Shown one piece after another: positions 33,480 through 46,786 of a stretch of DNA of 64,000 nt. Both the position numbers and the translations under genes were made by a program. The notes beneath the pieces were generated by a model. The model searched no databases. It saw nothing but the letters and a program-made list of their open reading frames with translations, and was not told the DNA's origin. Origin of the DNA: Desarmillaria ectypa (taxonomy: Eukaryota > Basidiomycota > Agaricomycetes > Agaricales > Physalacriaceae); contig JAUDYN010000005.1 in assembly GCA_030407005.1 (NCBI GenBank), positions 124,001-188,000 of the forward strand, written 5' to 3'. Position 1 is the stretch's first letter. Each line of letters starts with the position of its first letter.

Positions 33480-35271
33480 GCTGCATTGAATTATCCAAAT
33501 GAGTATTGTACAAAACGAGACTGTACTGTGTTGGTCAGTAGTTCAAAGAAGAAATGATAGTAAAAGACTAAGAGTCACGATCTCAACATGGTCGGGATCT
33601 GCCGAACTCGCTTTCTCCCGACCACCACTCAACAGGCGCATATACTCGGGTAGCGGGTACTCAAGCCTGCGGTATGGATTGAGTAGTCGAGCTCGACAAT
33701 GGCGAGACGCTAGGGTCGCCGTTTGTAACGCTGAAGACGAGGACAGACCGAGTTACGCGTATATCAACCTTCGTTCACTGCGGATGAAGACGATGAGTAT
33801 TTTTTAGTATCTCTGAATCAAGCACATATCTTTACAATACTAGAATCATATCGAAGTCATAGTAATACCGTGAACTTGATGCAACAGTTATCACAAAGCG
33901 CGCCAGAAACGCGACGGCCATCTCACTCCCTGTCGCTCTAGTGAAAAGTTTAAGTGAGCCTTGGGCTCGATATCGCCTTTGTCGCCGTGACGTTGGACCA
34001 TTCTGAGTGTTGCATAGTAATGGACTGGTGTCGTATTCGTCTCATCCCTTATGCGCTAGTTGTAGGACGATTCCTGGCTGCCATTCAACTACTCGATGGA
34101 GGCAATCAGTATGTTTGCCTCTTCCAACATGCTCGGCAGGAACATATTGAAATGAGTGGGTCGCTGAGCTTGGTATCACAAACCTTACGATCATCACTGG
34201 ATGATCCAACGCGACGTTTCTTCAAGACATGGACCCTTCACTTATCAACCTTTTCTTCTGACATCGACCGACTCATACTCTCTATGATTTACATTCCTGA
34301 CACGAACACTGCTCACTGCACATGAACTTCCGAAGTAGCACCACGTCTTCCCCCAATCCGCTCCGGAAACTTTACAAAAACCGAATAGGCAAAGATGCCG
34401 AGGAGCGGGTTCGACACTCCCAGGCCTCTCGCATCAATGAAACGTGGTGGTCCAGATGTGATGGCATCCAATGTCACCATACGTACCCTGGCGTACCACA
34501 CCTTCACCGACGGCGACGTCACTTCGGGCAGGACGCGTATATTGATTCGTACTGCCAGTACCTGACTGATGCGAGCGACCTTTAGGAACAGAGCTACTTC
34601 ATGCAGATGGAGATCTTCAATGTGTCCTTTGATGCCATGGACAATCTGGCTGGCGCGCGGGTGAAGCTCCTGGAAACATTCTGGCATGGATGGAGATGAT
34701 GTGACGGGCGTAGGTGTGGATACGACCGTGGGGACGACGTAACGGTAACGGCGATCCTGACGAAACCGATGGGGATACATCAGCCGGGAAAAATTTGGCT
34801 ATCAAAACTGGCTGCAGCTCACCAAGCTCTAGCCAGTCTACGAAACCTGATAAGTGAAGCGAGGAATGAAGGTGATGAAGATTGTCACGTCAAACAAAGC
34901 CCCATCCTCTATCACATCTCTGTCTAAAGCCACTGTCACCCATTGCAAGTCCGCTAACCTCTCCGACGTCCACATAACTCTCCTCGCTGGAACCTCGTCC
35001 TTCTCAAGCTTACTGAGGGACTTAGGACAAATGACCGTGGCGCTTTGATCAAGTGTCCCCCGGGAGGTGGCAGAATATTTGAACGCGAGGAGGGGCCTGA
35101 TTGGGAGACGATAGGTGTACAGGAGATAGTGGTGAAATCGGTTCAAGTTTGACGATTAGTTGATGGACTAGGTAAAGCTTCTATATTTCAATTTACATTT
35201 GTTTCGCTAAATGGAATATAGATTTTGGGTTGCATCCCGCTACATTTTTGTTCTAATGCCCAACAAGGTCT
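33480..35271. other. no gene recognised; several long frames
   Basis: Frames of 100-155 codons occur on both strands (plus 33954-34325; minus 34780-34313 and 35146-34838), but none matches a family I know and no intron-joined model is convincing. They may be decayed genes. Confidence 0.4.
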
Positions 35272-35789
35272 TCACGAGATCATGATTCTCTTCAACACTG
35301 TCTCTGGTGCCCTTGGAAACGTCAATGTCAACAGACCATTTTCGAGAGAAGCTTTGATGTATTCTTCCTACAAATGACATTAGCGCTTTTGCTCGTGTTA
35401 CGAAGAATGCACGCTTACCTTGATTCCGTAAGGACCCTCTAACGTTCTCCAGAACATGCGGATGTTGCGCTCACAAATGTAGCCACTCGTGTCCCGCTCC
35501 GGAGTCTCCTCAGTCAGTAATCCGGTCACCGCACCAGTCAATGTGCATGTCATCTTTCTCGAGACCGGGTGATTCGAGGATGACGCTGACGGTGTTTGTA
35601 GCTATATCTTCGTAGAGATTCGTGCTGTAGAGGTGTATAGATCGGGAGACGGTATGAATAAGAACTGAACAACGCACTTTGGCTCCCGGACGGGGGAGGT
35701 ACGGGAAATCTCGACTAAAATCTGTGGCCCGAGACTCGGCCTGGCTTGAATGGTGTAGCAAAGCGCAAAACTGGAGGTAGACTGGACAT
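35272..35789 (-). pseudogene. broken HSP20 copy
   Basis: Homologous to the HSP20 genes at 26 and 45 kb, with the same three-part layout. The middle exon reads TNLYEDIATNTVSVILESPG and LEKDDMHIDWCGDR, then shifts frame: after CGDR the continuing family text (LTEETPERDTSGYICERN) is in another frame. The last exon (EEYIKASLENGLLTLTFP, ending RIMIS) is intact. The first exon also changes frame (an in-frame stop if read from the ATG at 35789). It is a pseudogene by at least one frameshift. It is closest to the 45 kb copy (shared IMIS end and YLP(R/K)P start). Confidence 0.75.
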
Positions 35790-36029
35790 GATCCGTTATG
35801 TGCTTGTAGCCGATAGCCTACTTTTGGCTATTTGAATGCCCATTCAATTTGCGATGATTTTGTGGTGAGATGCAAGAATCGTGGATGAATTATTATTGAA
35901 AATGTCGCTTGGGGTTTTTTTATTCTGAGGCAGCAAGGCATACAATATCAAGACGTGAATAAACTCTATAAATGCACTTTCTGGAAGTGACTCTCGAGTG
36001 CCAGATCCCACTGTAAACAGTGCTGGTTG

Positions 36030-37034
36030 GCCGATCCTAGTCGCGATCTTCATCGTCGTCACTACCCCCATCTCCGTCACTTGATTCGTCGACGGTTTCC
36101 CAGTCCCTTTCTGACTCAGCATCGTCTCTCTCATACTCAGTATCGTCTCCTCCCATCCAATGGCGTGCTCCTCTTCCTTCAGCCTTTGATACCCGGCACC
36201 ATCTTGTCCAGATACTACCCTACCTTCGTTCTCTAACACACTCCGCCTTATCCTCTCCAAGCGGATAGTCTTTGCAAGTTTCGTCATTATTACCCGTATA
36301 CATTTGCATGATGCGCATGAAGGATGCACCGAAGCCTAAGCCACCCCCAGAACCGTCTCTATCTGCTTTCACTTTGTCCTTGACGCTTTCGACCTACGTA
36401 CAGTATTCGTCGTTCTAAGCAACAAAAAAAAAAGAAGAGACTGAAGGTTACGTACCCAGCCATGAATCCTCTGCTCACTTCTTTCTACTCTCGGAAAAAA
36501 ATGGCTATACATTCCTTTCCAATCAAAGCTAATTTCAAACACATTCCTCCCTAAGTCGAAATTGGACTGGAATTCCAGCAACATGGTATCATTAGCACTG
36601 CGCCTGACTTGAATGATTACCCTTGGGCGTTCAAGTGAGGGTTCATTCTTGAACATCAGTCTCAATCGACGGGCGACCTCCTCTCGAAGGTCTTCATCGC
36701 ATTCATCGCATTTGTATATCGTGCGAGAGGGATTGGCAGGGTCGAGACGAGAAATTTTGAATTCAGAGGCAAGGAATACTTTACCATGTTCAGGCGAGTG
36801 CCAGCTGCCTAGGGTATAATAAGGTTGAATTTTTTATGGAAAGGGATATGGAGACCGACTAGCATCGATGTGAATCCATGTCTTTTCCAGATGCTTAGTG
36901 ACAAAGAGGCGCTCGACTTGACGGCAATTGATCCAGAAGAAAGAGAGGTCTTTCACTCCAGAGGTGAGGAGAATTTCATAGAAAATGTCAGCAGGAGTTT
37001 CCTGGGAGTTCTCAGCAGATGAAGAGGAGGTCAT
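36030..37034 (-). CDS. F-box-like protein of an Agaricomycete family (copy 1)
   Basis: Start placed at 37034 (MTSSSSAENSQETPADIFYE). The N-terminal PADIFYEILLTSGVKDLSF looks like a degenerate F-box, followed by FVTKHLEKTWIHID. After an intron ending at about 36810 comes WHSPEHGKVFLASEFKISRL with DPANPSRTIYKCDECDEDL, a short CxxC pair. A beta-rich middle domain follows (IIQVRRSANDTMLLEFQSNF, FEISFDWKGMY). The last exon gives RRSVLENEGRVVSGQDGAGY, EEEHAIGWEE and an acidic tail (ERDWETVDESSDGDGGSDDD) ending near 36037. The acidic tail is in a different frame from EEEHAIGW, so a 2-nt indel there may have damaged the end. A partial copy lies at 46.1-46.8 kb. Confidence 0.55.
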
Positions 37035-37403
37035 GGGAGTCAAAAGGGCAGTGGAACTGGAAGTAACACCATCACCTCTAATCTCTAAAGCTGGGACGTC
37101 TCTATGTTCGTACACAGATAAAGGCACGGAATGATTTCATACGTGTTGTCGTCGAAGGTTTTCGAAAGGGCGATCAACCTAGTCCTTCTGTATATATATC
37201 CTGATCTCCGGAACTGCTAGCACATATGAGCACGGCTTGCAACATCTAAATGAACCTCATCGTGACAGCTTGGTGTCGGTAACAACCGTCGGTACATCAG
37301 AACGTTTATGTCTTGATATCCTCTACAATATTTGTCTGCTGATTTTTCAATAATTCAAGCCGTATTTTACTGTCCTAAAACCTTCTAAAGCCACCTCACG
37401 CGT

Positions 37404-38674
<1,271 letters not shown>

Positions 38675-39096
38675 TTTGGATGAGATGACAGACGTTTGAG
38701 AAAAGAACTATGACTCGGTTTTAGCTTTCTGTTTTGCCATCCAGTAGCGGGCCGCCAGCTTCCGGTCCCCGATTCCTTCCTTTTGTATGAAGAAATTGGG
38801 CTGTATCTGAACTGTATCCACTTTGTTGACTCGGTGACTTTGGGTAACTGATCATTCAAGAATGAACACAAGATGTGAACGCGCGGTGGTCTAGCTCGGC
38901 CCCTATCAACCACATCAAAGGCCGTGAGAAACTATCAGGGCAAAAAAAGCCCCGCCGACTGATGATGACTGCGTCAAAAGTCGCTGACCGGCACAACACT
39001 GTCGTTTCGTCATTCTTCGGAAAGAATCGGGGATGGCTGGTAGTGATGAGCATATTTTTAAGACCTTAAGGTAGCATCCAAGACAATGAAAGGTAG
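38675..39096. other. intergenic between LYS1 and tRNA-Ser
   Basis: Holds the LYS1 promoter region; nothing else recognised. Confidence 0.5.
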
Positions 39097-39203
39097 GGCA
39101 CTATAGCCAAGTGGTTAAGGCGACAGATTAGAACAACCTAAAGATGAGGTGTTTATCTATCTGTTACTCTCTGAGTGCGCAGGTTCAAATCCTGCTGGTG
39201 TCG
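39097..39203 (+). tRNA. tRNA-Ser (anticodon AGA) with intron
   Basis: Acceptor arms GGCACTA and TGGTGTC pair; the D arm is GCC..GGC; the anticodon stem ACAGA/TCTGT encloses loop TTAGAA+A with anticodon AGA at 39130-39132. A 25-nt intron (39134-39158) sits one base 3' of the anticodon, the canonical position. The long variable arm ACTC/GAGT is typical of Ser; the T arm is GCAGG-TTCAAAT-CCTGC. A run of six T at about 39230 can serve as Pol III terminator. All arms pair, so it should be functional. Confidence 0.88.
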
Positions 39204-40380
39204 CTAATGGGGATTGATATCCTTACTTTTTTGAATGCTCATTTTCCCCGTTGCTTAGTAGGCTAGCGCACGAAAACCCCCAGGGGGTCTTGATACGTTA
39301 CTTATCTATTATGTGAAAAATCACACGACTGGCGCGCGGCAATGGCAGATTCATTTTTCAGCATCTGTGTTCGTGTTTTTACACATTTTCTTTATCTCGG
39401 GGACTGTAATTCATCTGGAAATATCGGATATCTATGAATGTGCTCTGTAGATAGAATGTACATGCAATCGTAATAATTATTCTTCTTAACTAGCAGTCCC
39501 ATGATGGGTAAGTTACCTCGACGAAAATCGCGAGGGGACGTAACTGAGCGGTAATTATGATTAATTAACCTCAGTGTATCACTAGGTTTCATGTGCTCAA
39601 GCAAACAACGTCCGTCGCCTGAATGACCCAGTAACCAGGCCCTGATATAATAAAGGTAGTCTCCCCTAGGCAGACTCTCAAATCAAGACAGTTGAGATTT
39701 GAAATATAGAAAAGGCCACAGTGTGGTACATTACTTTGGCCAGTGGCTGTGCCGTATACTTCTTTTTACCATCTTCACTACCACTCAGGCGCACTCAATG
39801 GTTACTCTGTACCACGATCTTTCTCAGTCATCACCGTCTCAGTTCTCATGCTTCATGCGGATCGTTGGACTATCTACCATCGCATGTAGAACATGAAAAA
39901 TTGCAGAGCACAGTTCCGCGTTACCTCTCTAGCCAGGAAGGATGGGAATACTATAGGTCCACTGCCCTTTGATCCTCGCTGTACGAAGTCATCTAGGCTC
40001 GTCCGGCTCATGTGAATAATTCCAAAGGAGTGCGGCGGGGTAGGAGAAGATGCGTGTCAGCGGACGAGATTTGGACAAACGACATCCCCAGAAACAAGAT
40101 ACTGGATTTCTGCTATGACCAGTGTAGAATGATTTCCTCTCGATCAGTACATGCATCCTCCCGGCTCAAACCTTTCGTCAAATATTCTCCTTCGCATGTG
40201 ACCTTGTGGCTTCGCTTCGACTCCTAGAGATGCGGTGAAGTTTTATTGCTTCGATTTCTAGGCCCATTCAAACAAGAGAAGGGATAGAAGCTCTGGTGTT
40301 TATTTCCCTTCACTAGTCGATCGGACGTCTATTCTCTACGATGTGGGAACTCGACAAAGATGGTTCGTATTACTCGTCTC

Positions 40381-40431
40381 TCCGCAAGTCCATTGTAGCT
40401 TAGTGCACCAGGTTCGACTCCTGGAGGCGAA
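40381..40431 (+). pseudogene. tRNA-like relic without anticodon arm
   Basis: Has an A-box-like TAGCTTAGTGC and, only about 4 nt later, a B-box GGTTCGACTCC inside CCAGG-TTCGACT-CCTGG. The whole anticodon arm is absent, so it is not a functional tRNA. Confidence 0.4.
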
Positions 40432-40998
40432 GTATGATGGTGCCGTGATCTTTCCCTCTTTTGGTTGTAACCGAGCAGTGGTCTTCGCGGATACAACAGT
40501 CCGAATGATTTTTTTGCGCTCTACCTTGGTTTTTTTTATCGAGTCCTTGAGGTAAATTTACGACTGTCCATATGCTCCTTTGTAACCTGCGGCTAACGTA
40601 TCGATCAATGCAAGCTGCAATGACTCTCTGACTTGGGATGCGATGGCGGGACAAGACGCATCTGGAATTTGTTTTTGATTCCGTCTCTGTACGTTGAAGT
40701 TTAACGTTTAGGCCTAGGCTTGGAGATGTTTTCTACTAGAGACGCGCGTCCCGTCCTTCGGTTATTCTTATTCTTCCCGCACATTCGCAATAGTATCACG
40801 CTCTCGTACTTCCTCGCCCATTTTCTCGTGGCCCCATTGCCTTGATAGTTTGCTCCAGAAGTAAACATTCCATAGTCGATGCACACGCTCTACTTGTATC
40901 ATGGAACCAAGCAGAGTAATTTTTTTCCTGCACCGTACTTTGTTTTGGGCTCTTTTTGTTCATAAGCTGCCATCATTGCCATTGGTGTTCATCGTGAA

Positions 40999-41060
40999 GG
41001 GACCCTACAGCCAAGTGGTCAAGGCCGGGTGTACTACAGGTTCGAATTCTGCTAGTGTCC
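40999..41060 (+). pseudogene. decayed tRNA-Ser copy
   Basis: CAGCCAAGTGGTCAAGGC matches the D arm of the tRNA-Ser at 39097, and CAGGTTCGAATTCTG its T arm, but the anticodon and variable arms are deleted. The downstream flank (TTTTGAATGCACATTT, GCTAGCGC) also matches the flank of the intact gene. Confidence 0.6.
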
Positions 41061-42728
41061 TCTTATCTCTATAGTGTTTCTTTTTTATGCATTAGATTCT
41101 TTTGAATGCACATTTCAATCTTCCTTTGCTAGCGCTGCTCATCCCGGAACAATCTTTGGAATAAAAACACCGAAGCAATTTGTCACCCTTTAGTAGTGAC
41201 TGTGCCGTATCTTTCTTCCAACCGACAGCCATTATGCACCGCGACATTTTTCGTCTCACATACCGTGGTTTATTCTAATCGTTTGACTATGATCTCTTTC
41301 GAACATGCGGCAAGGATATGTAGCAATGCGGTCCTGCAAGAAGACTGGATCACGACTACTACTGTTTAACGAGACTGAGCTGAAGTTCTGATAACGGCTC
41401 CTACTCACATATAGAGGAGGTCAGCACTGGGAAAATGAGGATTATATGAGCATCTGTGGCTCTCGACGACGGAGATGACGTATGGATATTCCTGGTGCGT
41501 TACTGCTTGTTATTCACGATCAGCCCTTGTTTTTCTTTTAGATCTGGCCTTTGGCTTGTTGGTGCGCAAGAGGGCTGCGAATGACGCGATGTTAGGTCTT
41601 TCCCTATCGACTTACGATCCATCCGGAAAGACAGCATGCAAAGTATCCGATATTTGGTTCGTGCGCACGTGCTGTCCCCGCTGTACTGGTTACCTCCAAA
41701 GGCAACAAAATTCCTGTGCTGAGACTCATAGAGGACGCGCCAAACACCAACACTCTAACCATACATAATCGTTTGACAGAAATGAGTGACCTTTGGTTTG
41801 GTAGGAGCACAGGCGCGGATGGATGAGACACGCATTCCAACATATTACTGGCTAGGGAGCAGAAAGAAGAAATTCCCAGCTTGAAGGTTTATCGACAACG
41901 CCGAGAAAAGTGGTATCGACGGGGCTGCAGTTCTTCCAGCTGAACAACGACTGTAGGTTAGATCTGTCGCAAACGCGATTCCTAACACGGTTCACAAGAC
42001 TTAATACCGCGAAAGGTCCTTGAGAATGAAGCAGAAGGTAATAGAACATGAACGAAAATTCCAACGCGACCGACCCCCTGGCCGAAGCCGGCACAGCCAT
42101 GTGAGCTGGAGATCTCGCACAATATCCGCCTCATCTTGCACCTTGCGATGACAGTTAGTCAGCGTATTCGGAAGCAAAGAGCCCAAATATGAATGGGAAC
42201 TAGACTTCATCCTGTATATCTTGCGGTATTGAGGCTGTTGAATGGATGTATCAGGCGCCACTTACATTTTTGAGGCCACGCTTATACTCATGCACGCTTC
42301 AGGTCTGTGCTGTCCACGAAGGCAACTCTTTATTGGAATGTACTGGGGTTCAGTATTTTCTGGTGATTTTTTGTAGTCTCCGGCTAGCGCAAGAATGATC
42401 CAATATCCTGGACGCGCATTCATCTCGACTGAAGCTTAGTCCGTAGGTCGCCCTTCTGTTCATTTATTCGTCTACCCTGTCAGCCGAATCCAGAAATGCT
42501 CGAAGGAAGGTGCAGCATCCGTTGATCGGCTCACCTCCCAAAGGAATCGCGTAAAAGACCATGAATAATCACTACAAAGTCACAGTTGCTGACGATACTG
42601 GCGGAACGCGGGCAATGCTCACGCAACCATCCACCGCCTTCGCCGGGATATAGTCTTGCTGAATAATACCAAAGATGCTGCAATAAAAGAGACCGTGTAC
42701 AGACTCGACTGTTCAGTATTCCCCGAAC

Positions 42729-43847
42729 ATGGCAGATCTCAATGTGGCTACGGTGATGTCGCTGTCTGGACGAGTAGGTCTCGTTACAGGCGGAGGCACA
42801 GGGATGTAAGCCTTATGATCCTCAATCGTAACTCACGGTTGACTCTTTGACAGAGGATTTATGATTGCTAAAGCTTTCGCTGCAAATGGAGCGAAAGTAT
42901 ACATCACTGGGCGAAGGATGGACGTGCTGGAGCAAGCTGCAGCGTCAGTCACAGGCATCCCAGGATCCATTGTCCCGTTAGTGATCCTCTGTGTTGTAAG
43001 ATATTCATTGTTAACGCTTACGCAGACTCCAGATGGATGTGACAAATGAAGAAAGCGTCAGGGCTGGTGCAAAACACATCGAAGAAATCGATAGCAAGCT
43101 CGATATCCTTGTCAACAAGTCTGTCTATAGTATCCTCAATTCCCTTCTTTCATATGCTAATCTTTTTGCAGTGCTGGCTTCGGTACCTCCCGCCGCGACC
43201 CAGACTTTTCCGCAAAGAAGCTCGCAGCATCAGATCCCTTTGAGCCCGAGACGGTACAGGATTGGATGGATATCTTCGCGCTCAACACCATCGCTCCGTT
43301 CTTCGCCGTCCGCGCCTTCCAATCCCTCCTCATCAAAGGAGCGCATTCCCGTCCTCAAGGCACGTCGAGCGTTATCAACATCAGCAGCGCGGCGGCAAAG
43401 CTGCACACACCAGTGAATATAAGCTGTGTATGTGCTATCGTTTTCTTCAAAATTTTGACTCGGTACTAACTTGGCTTACTAGTTGGCATACGGCCCAACG
43501 AAAGCTGCTTTGGGAAAGCTTACATTCGTTCTGGGGACGAGCTTTGCTAGAAGAGGTATCCCGATTCGAGTGAACACGCTGGAGCCTGGCATCTTTCCAT
43601 CGGAGATGGCAACTGCTGAGGTTTTGGAAATGTCGAGTTCGGAGTCACCACTTGGGTTTGGGGCTCCGATACCTGCGAAGAGGCCAGGGACGTGAGTGTG
43701 TTCAGTATTTGGATGAGGTTGGATATTGATTCGACTCTTGCTAGTGATGCGGAGATGGGTATGACGGCGATCTACTTGGCAGTATCTGACTATACGAATG
43801 GAGCAGTTTTGAGGGTTGATGGTGGACTAGCGTTGGTCGTTCCTTGA
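42729..43847 (+). CDS. short-chain dehydrogenase/reductase
   Basis: Six exons: 42729-42805, 42854-42976, 43026-43118, 43172-43427, 43483-43691, 43745-43847 (861 nt, 286 residues), phases consistent. NAD(P)-dependent oxidoreductase of the classical SDR type. Features: the Rossmann motif VGLVTGGGTGIG, GAKVYITGRRMD, the D-V pair in QMDVTNEESV, NNAG rebuilt across the third intron, an active-site serine in INISSAAAKLH, the catalytic Y-x-x-x-K in LAYGPTKAALG, and the C-terminal RVNTLEPGIFPSEM and DGGLALVVP. The substrate cannot be told. The gene is intact, with no neighbours of related function. The start is the first ATG before the glycine motif. Confidence 0.92.
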
Positions 43848-45043
43848 AGAATTGATCATCTAATGAAATTGGATAAGTTCTGTCTGGGAGAAACATACCG
43901 ATGTCGTTGTGAGATCATAATGATTAGGCCTAGTCACGGACTCCAAATCAGATGGCGATGATGCCTTTTGTGTTTGAACGAAAGGCTGTTATTCATTTTT
44001 CACGGCTAGTCTTGTTTTAGTGCTTCCATGTAAGCAGATCCATTCTTAACCCAGTCCCTAATGGTCAGGTTATTTAGGATCAGCAAAGCTGTGGAGTCTC
44101 TTCTTATCAAATTTAATGCATCCTAATTTTCCGTGCTGTTCCATATCTTCACCGTCAAGTCGGTGCTTTCTCTGCCCAATCCATGCTCTTTTTGAGGTGG
44201 TCAGTTTGGACGAAAGACAAGGCAGGGTTGACGACTTGAGGCCCAGGCGATCGTCATAGATGGCCCTCGATATACTGAGGAATTGCACTCATCCTTATTA
44301 TAGCTCGTCGCCGCGCGCACATAAATTTTGAGTTATCTTCTTCCAGAGTAATATTCCAGTCTACGGTTTCCAGAGACAATATGTAGTGCTATAAGTCTAG
44401 CTCATCAAGTTTCTGTCTCTCCGAAGACGTCAGAAGGATAGTTGCTCGTCGGCCCGGCTCGCTGTCTCCCCTCGCATACCTCTGCGCATATTCTCCTCTA
44501 TCTCACGCTGCTCCCTGAATCTCGACCAGTTCATCTTTTATCGCACCGAGCTTTGAGTCTCGAGTCGCAACACCTCTCTCGTCAGGAATCTCAAGCGTAC
44601 GGAGGGCGAACGGCTGAGGCGCTTTCGTCGAGTACCGCCTGGGGTTGGCTTGGGTGGGAATGCGACGGGGAGGATGTGCGGATGGTGGAGGTGGGATGAT
44701 GTATGAAGTCCCGACGGAGAAAATTACTGGTGACGTCTAATGGCGAGTTCTATGATATCGTGCAGGATAGGATTGGCGCTGATTTTGTGGTTAGCTCGTA
44801 CTTTTATTTCAGTTTCCCTATGCTTCATTGAACAAGGTCACAGATTTTTGTTGATACTATGATACATTGCCAGTCTAAGCCCAACTCCCTGGACTGTTCC
44901 AACTTGGTCTTCAAGAACTCGCACAATGACCCTAGATCTGCTTAGCCTTTCTAGCCTCTTACTGAGTGGCAGAGTGAGTATGTGCTTATCCAGAGAACAC
45001 ATTTCAAATTCATATTCAAGTATTCTATATTCCCAGATATTGT
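43848..45043. other. intergenic, no gene recognised
   Basis: Short frames only, for example plus 44442-44699. No repeats or tRNA noticed. Confidence 0.5.
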
Positions 45044-45543
45044 TCATGAGATCATAATTTGCTTCATCACCGGTTCTGGTGCCACCTGCGTAGGAAACGT
45101 AATCGTCAGTACACCATCTTCAAGCGAAGCCTTGACGTGTCCTTCCTATCGAAAACCTCAATGACTCGCGCTTACCCCACACAAAGATTGCCCACTCACC
45201 CGGACTCCACAAGGAACACACACCGACGCCGAGAATCTCCCCGACTTGCGCTCACGCACGATGTAGCCCTTCCCTTCCCGTACGGGAATCTCTCCGTCGA
45301 TCCTCAGTACGTCGTTGCACAAGAAGATGCCGATGTCGTTCTTTTTGAGGCCGGGAAGGTCGAATGTGGCGGTAACAGTGTTTGTGGTAGTGTCTTGACG
45401 AAAGTCCATGCTGCTGACGTGGTTAAAGGTGGCATGATTCGGGGTAACGGGACAACGCACTCTGGCATCCAGGCGTCCCGCGCAGGCACAGGAGGTTTAG
45501 GTACAGGCTTGGGGAGGTATGCAAAGTAGGACGTGTTAGACAT
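45044..45543 (-). CDS. small heat-shock protein (HSP20), short N-terminus
   Basis: Exons 45543-45461, 45410-45200, 45145-45044 (396 nt, 131 residues), with introns at the same places as in the 26 kb copy. Alpha-crystallin domain: MDFRQDTTTNTVTATFDLPG, LKKNDIGIFLCNDVLRIDGE, YIVRERKSGRFSASVCVPCG, ASLEDGVLTITFPTQ, ending MKQIMIS. The N-terminal arm (MSNTSYFAYLPKPVPKPPVP) differs from the 26 kb gene and is proline-rich. Two cysteines in VCVPCG are unusual. The reading frame is complete, so it is probably functional. A TATAAAA lies about 45 nt upstream, but I see no perfect heat-shock element close by. Confidence 0.88.
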
Positions 45544-45960
45544 CGTTGCTCCGTGTGTTGGGTTGAGGGAGAGCTGTAGGGAGCCTTTTATATCCTTCGA
45601 CCTGCGCGTAAAATCTTTTGGTAGTTTTGAGACAATTCAAACAAAGACTGACCCTTTATTGTTCAGTTAAAATACGACGCGAATTCATCGGCGTGGCATT
45701 AGTTCTGGTATTCTTTGTCTATCAGTTCAGTCTCTTCGCCAACTTTCTGTTTAGGTCTGGAAGTCTGCGATGAGAGCTGCATCGAAGCCGAGGCAAGGTA
45801 ACATGATGGACAGGTAACATGCTAATAGAACAACATGACGCTCCATACTACAATGTGTCAGTTTCATTGCATCTATCAACATGCTCCTTCTCACATTCAA
45901 GCAGCATCAGAAACACATTATCAGTAACCCCAGCATAGAATCTAAAAGACATATATGAAC

Positions 45961-46086
45961 TGATCTGTTACTCTCTGAGTGCGCAGGTTCAAATCCTGCT
46001 GGTGTCGTTGAAAATTGTTGATTTGTTCACTTTTTTGAATCTTCATTTTCCCCACTGTTCAGTAAGGTAGCGCACAAAACCCCCAG
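45961..46086 (+). pseudogene. 3' half of tRNA-Ser plus its downstream flank, duplicated
   Basis: From ATCTGTTACTC to GGTGTCG this equals the 3' half of the tRNA-Ser at 39161-39202, and the copy continues through CTTTTTTGAAT, CATTTTCCCC and AGCGCAC.AAAACCCCCAGG, matching 39225-39283. The 5' half with its A box is missing, so it is not a gene. It abuts the F-box-like fragment that follows. Confidence 0.8.
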
Positions 46087-46786
46087 GAATCTCGAATATG
46101 CTCGATTGTGGGTCAAAGCTGTACCGGAAGTCTGGTAACATGGTGTTGTTGATATGATGTTGGACTTCGATAAGGGTCTTTGGCTGTTCGAGCTGAGAAA
46201 GGCAGGCTTCGAGCACCATATTCAAATCATGGTAGATATCCTCTCAAAAGTATTCATTGAGTTTTCCCTCCATGTCTGTATATTGCACGGGACGAATTTG
46301 TGGGATCAAAATAGGAGAACTCGAATTTCGTATGACTGGATCCACTTTGTTCTGTTAAAAGATAATTTCAAGCACCAGACTTGTACAATGATTGGTGAGT
46401 CTTCGAGAGAGGGGCCATCCTTCAGTATCTCATGTAATCGACGAGCATTCTCTGTACGGTATTCCTTGTCACAATCATGGCATCTGTACATCGCACGGGA
46501 CGAGTTTGTCGGATCGAGACCATAGAAATGGAACACTGATGCATAAAATACTCCATAGTGTTCGGGCGAAAATCGGCCGATCCAAGTTGTTTTGAGGTAA
46601 TTCTCGATGAAGGCGAGTTCAACCGCATTTTTGAAGTTGTGCAAGACTTGGCGGCAGTTGATCCAGAAGAAAGGAAAGGTCCCTGACTCGAGATTGGAGG
46701 AGAATCTCGTAGAAAATATCAGTTGGGATGTCCAGAGGTACTGCAGCAGGTGGGGAAGACACGGAAGCAGATAAAGAACAAATCAT
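46087..46786 (-). pseudogene. F-box-like protein copy 2, fragmentary
   Basis: Paralog of the gene at 36.0-37.0 kb. Start MICSLSASVSSPPAAVPLDI at 46786, then TDIFYEILLQSRVRDLSF. One extra base in the T-run after this point shifts the frame, and the family text goes on as FFWINCRQVLHNFKNAVELA, FSPEHYGVFYASVFHFYGLD and MYRCHDCDKEYRTENARRLH. It then loses similarity after SPIIVQVW. A further piece (TLIEVQHHINNTMLPDFRYS) matching the middle domain lies at about 46190-46090, just before the tRNA fragment. It is disrupted by at least one frameshift and by rearrangement. Confidence 0.7.

Larger units (their letters stand above)
39204..42728. other. gene-poor region with tRNA relics and diverged duplications
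   Basis: No protein gene recognised. It contains two tRNA-like relics (about 40381-40431 and 40999-41060). Two stretches around 39740-39900 and 41195-41340 share GTGCCGTAT followed by a diverged, still alignable tail. This suggests an old tandem duplication of the tRNA neighbourhood. Confidence 0.5.

Noticed and set aside
34313..34805. Minus frames as an additional HSP20 copy
   Set aside because: Spacing vaguely recalls HSP20 but no diagnostic VRER or GVL motif is present.
35844..36329. 161-codon minus frame as a separate gene
   Set aside because: Its first half is the end of the F-box-like gene; the second half is the wrong frame of that gene's acidic tail.
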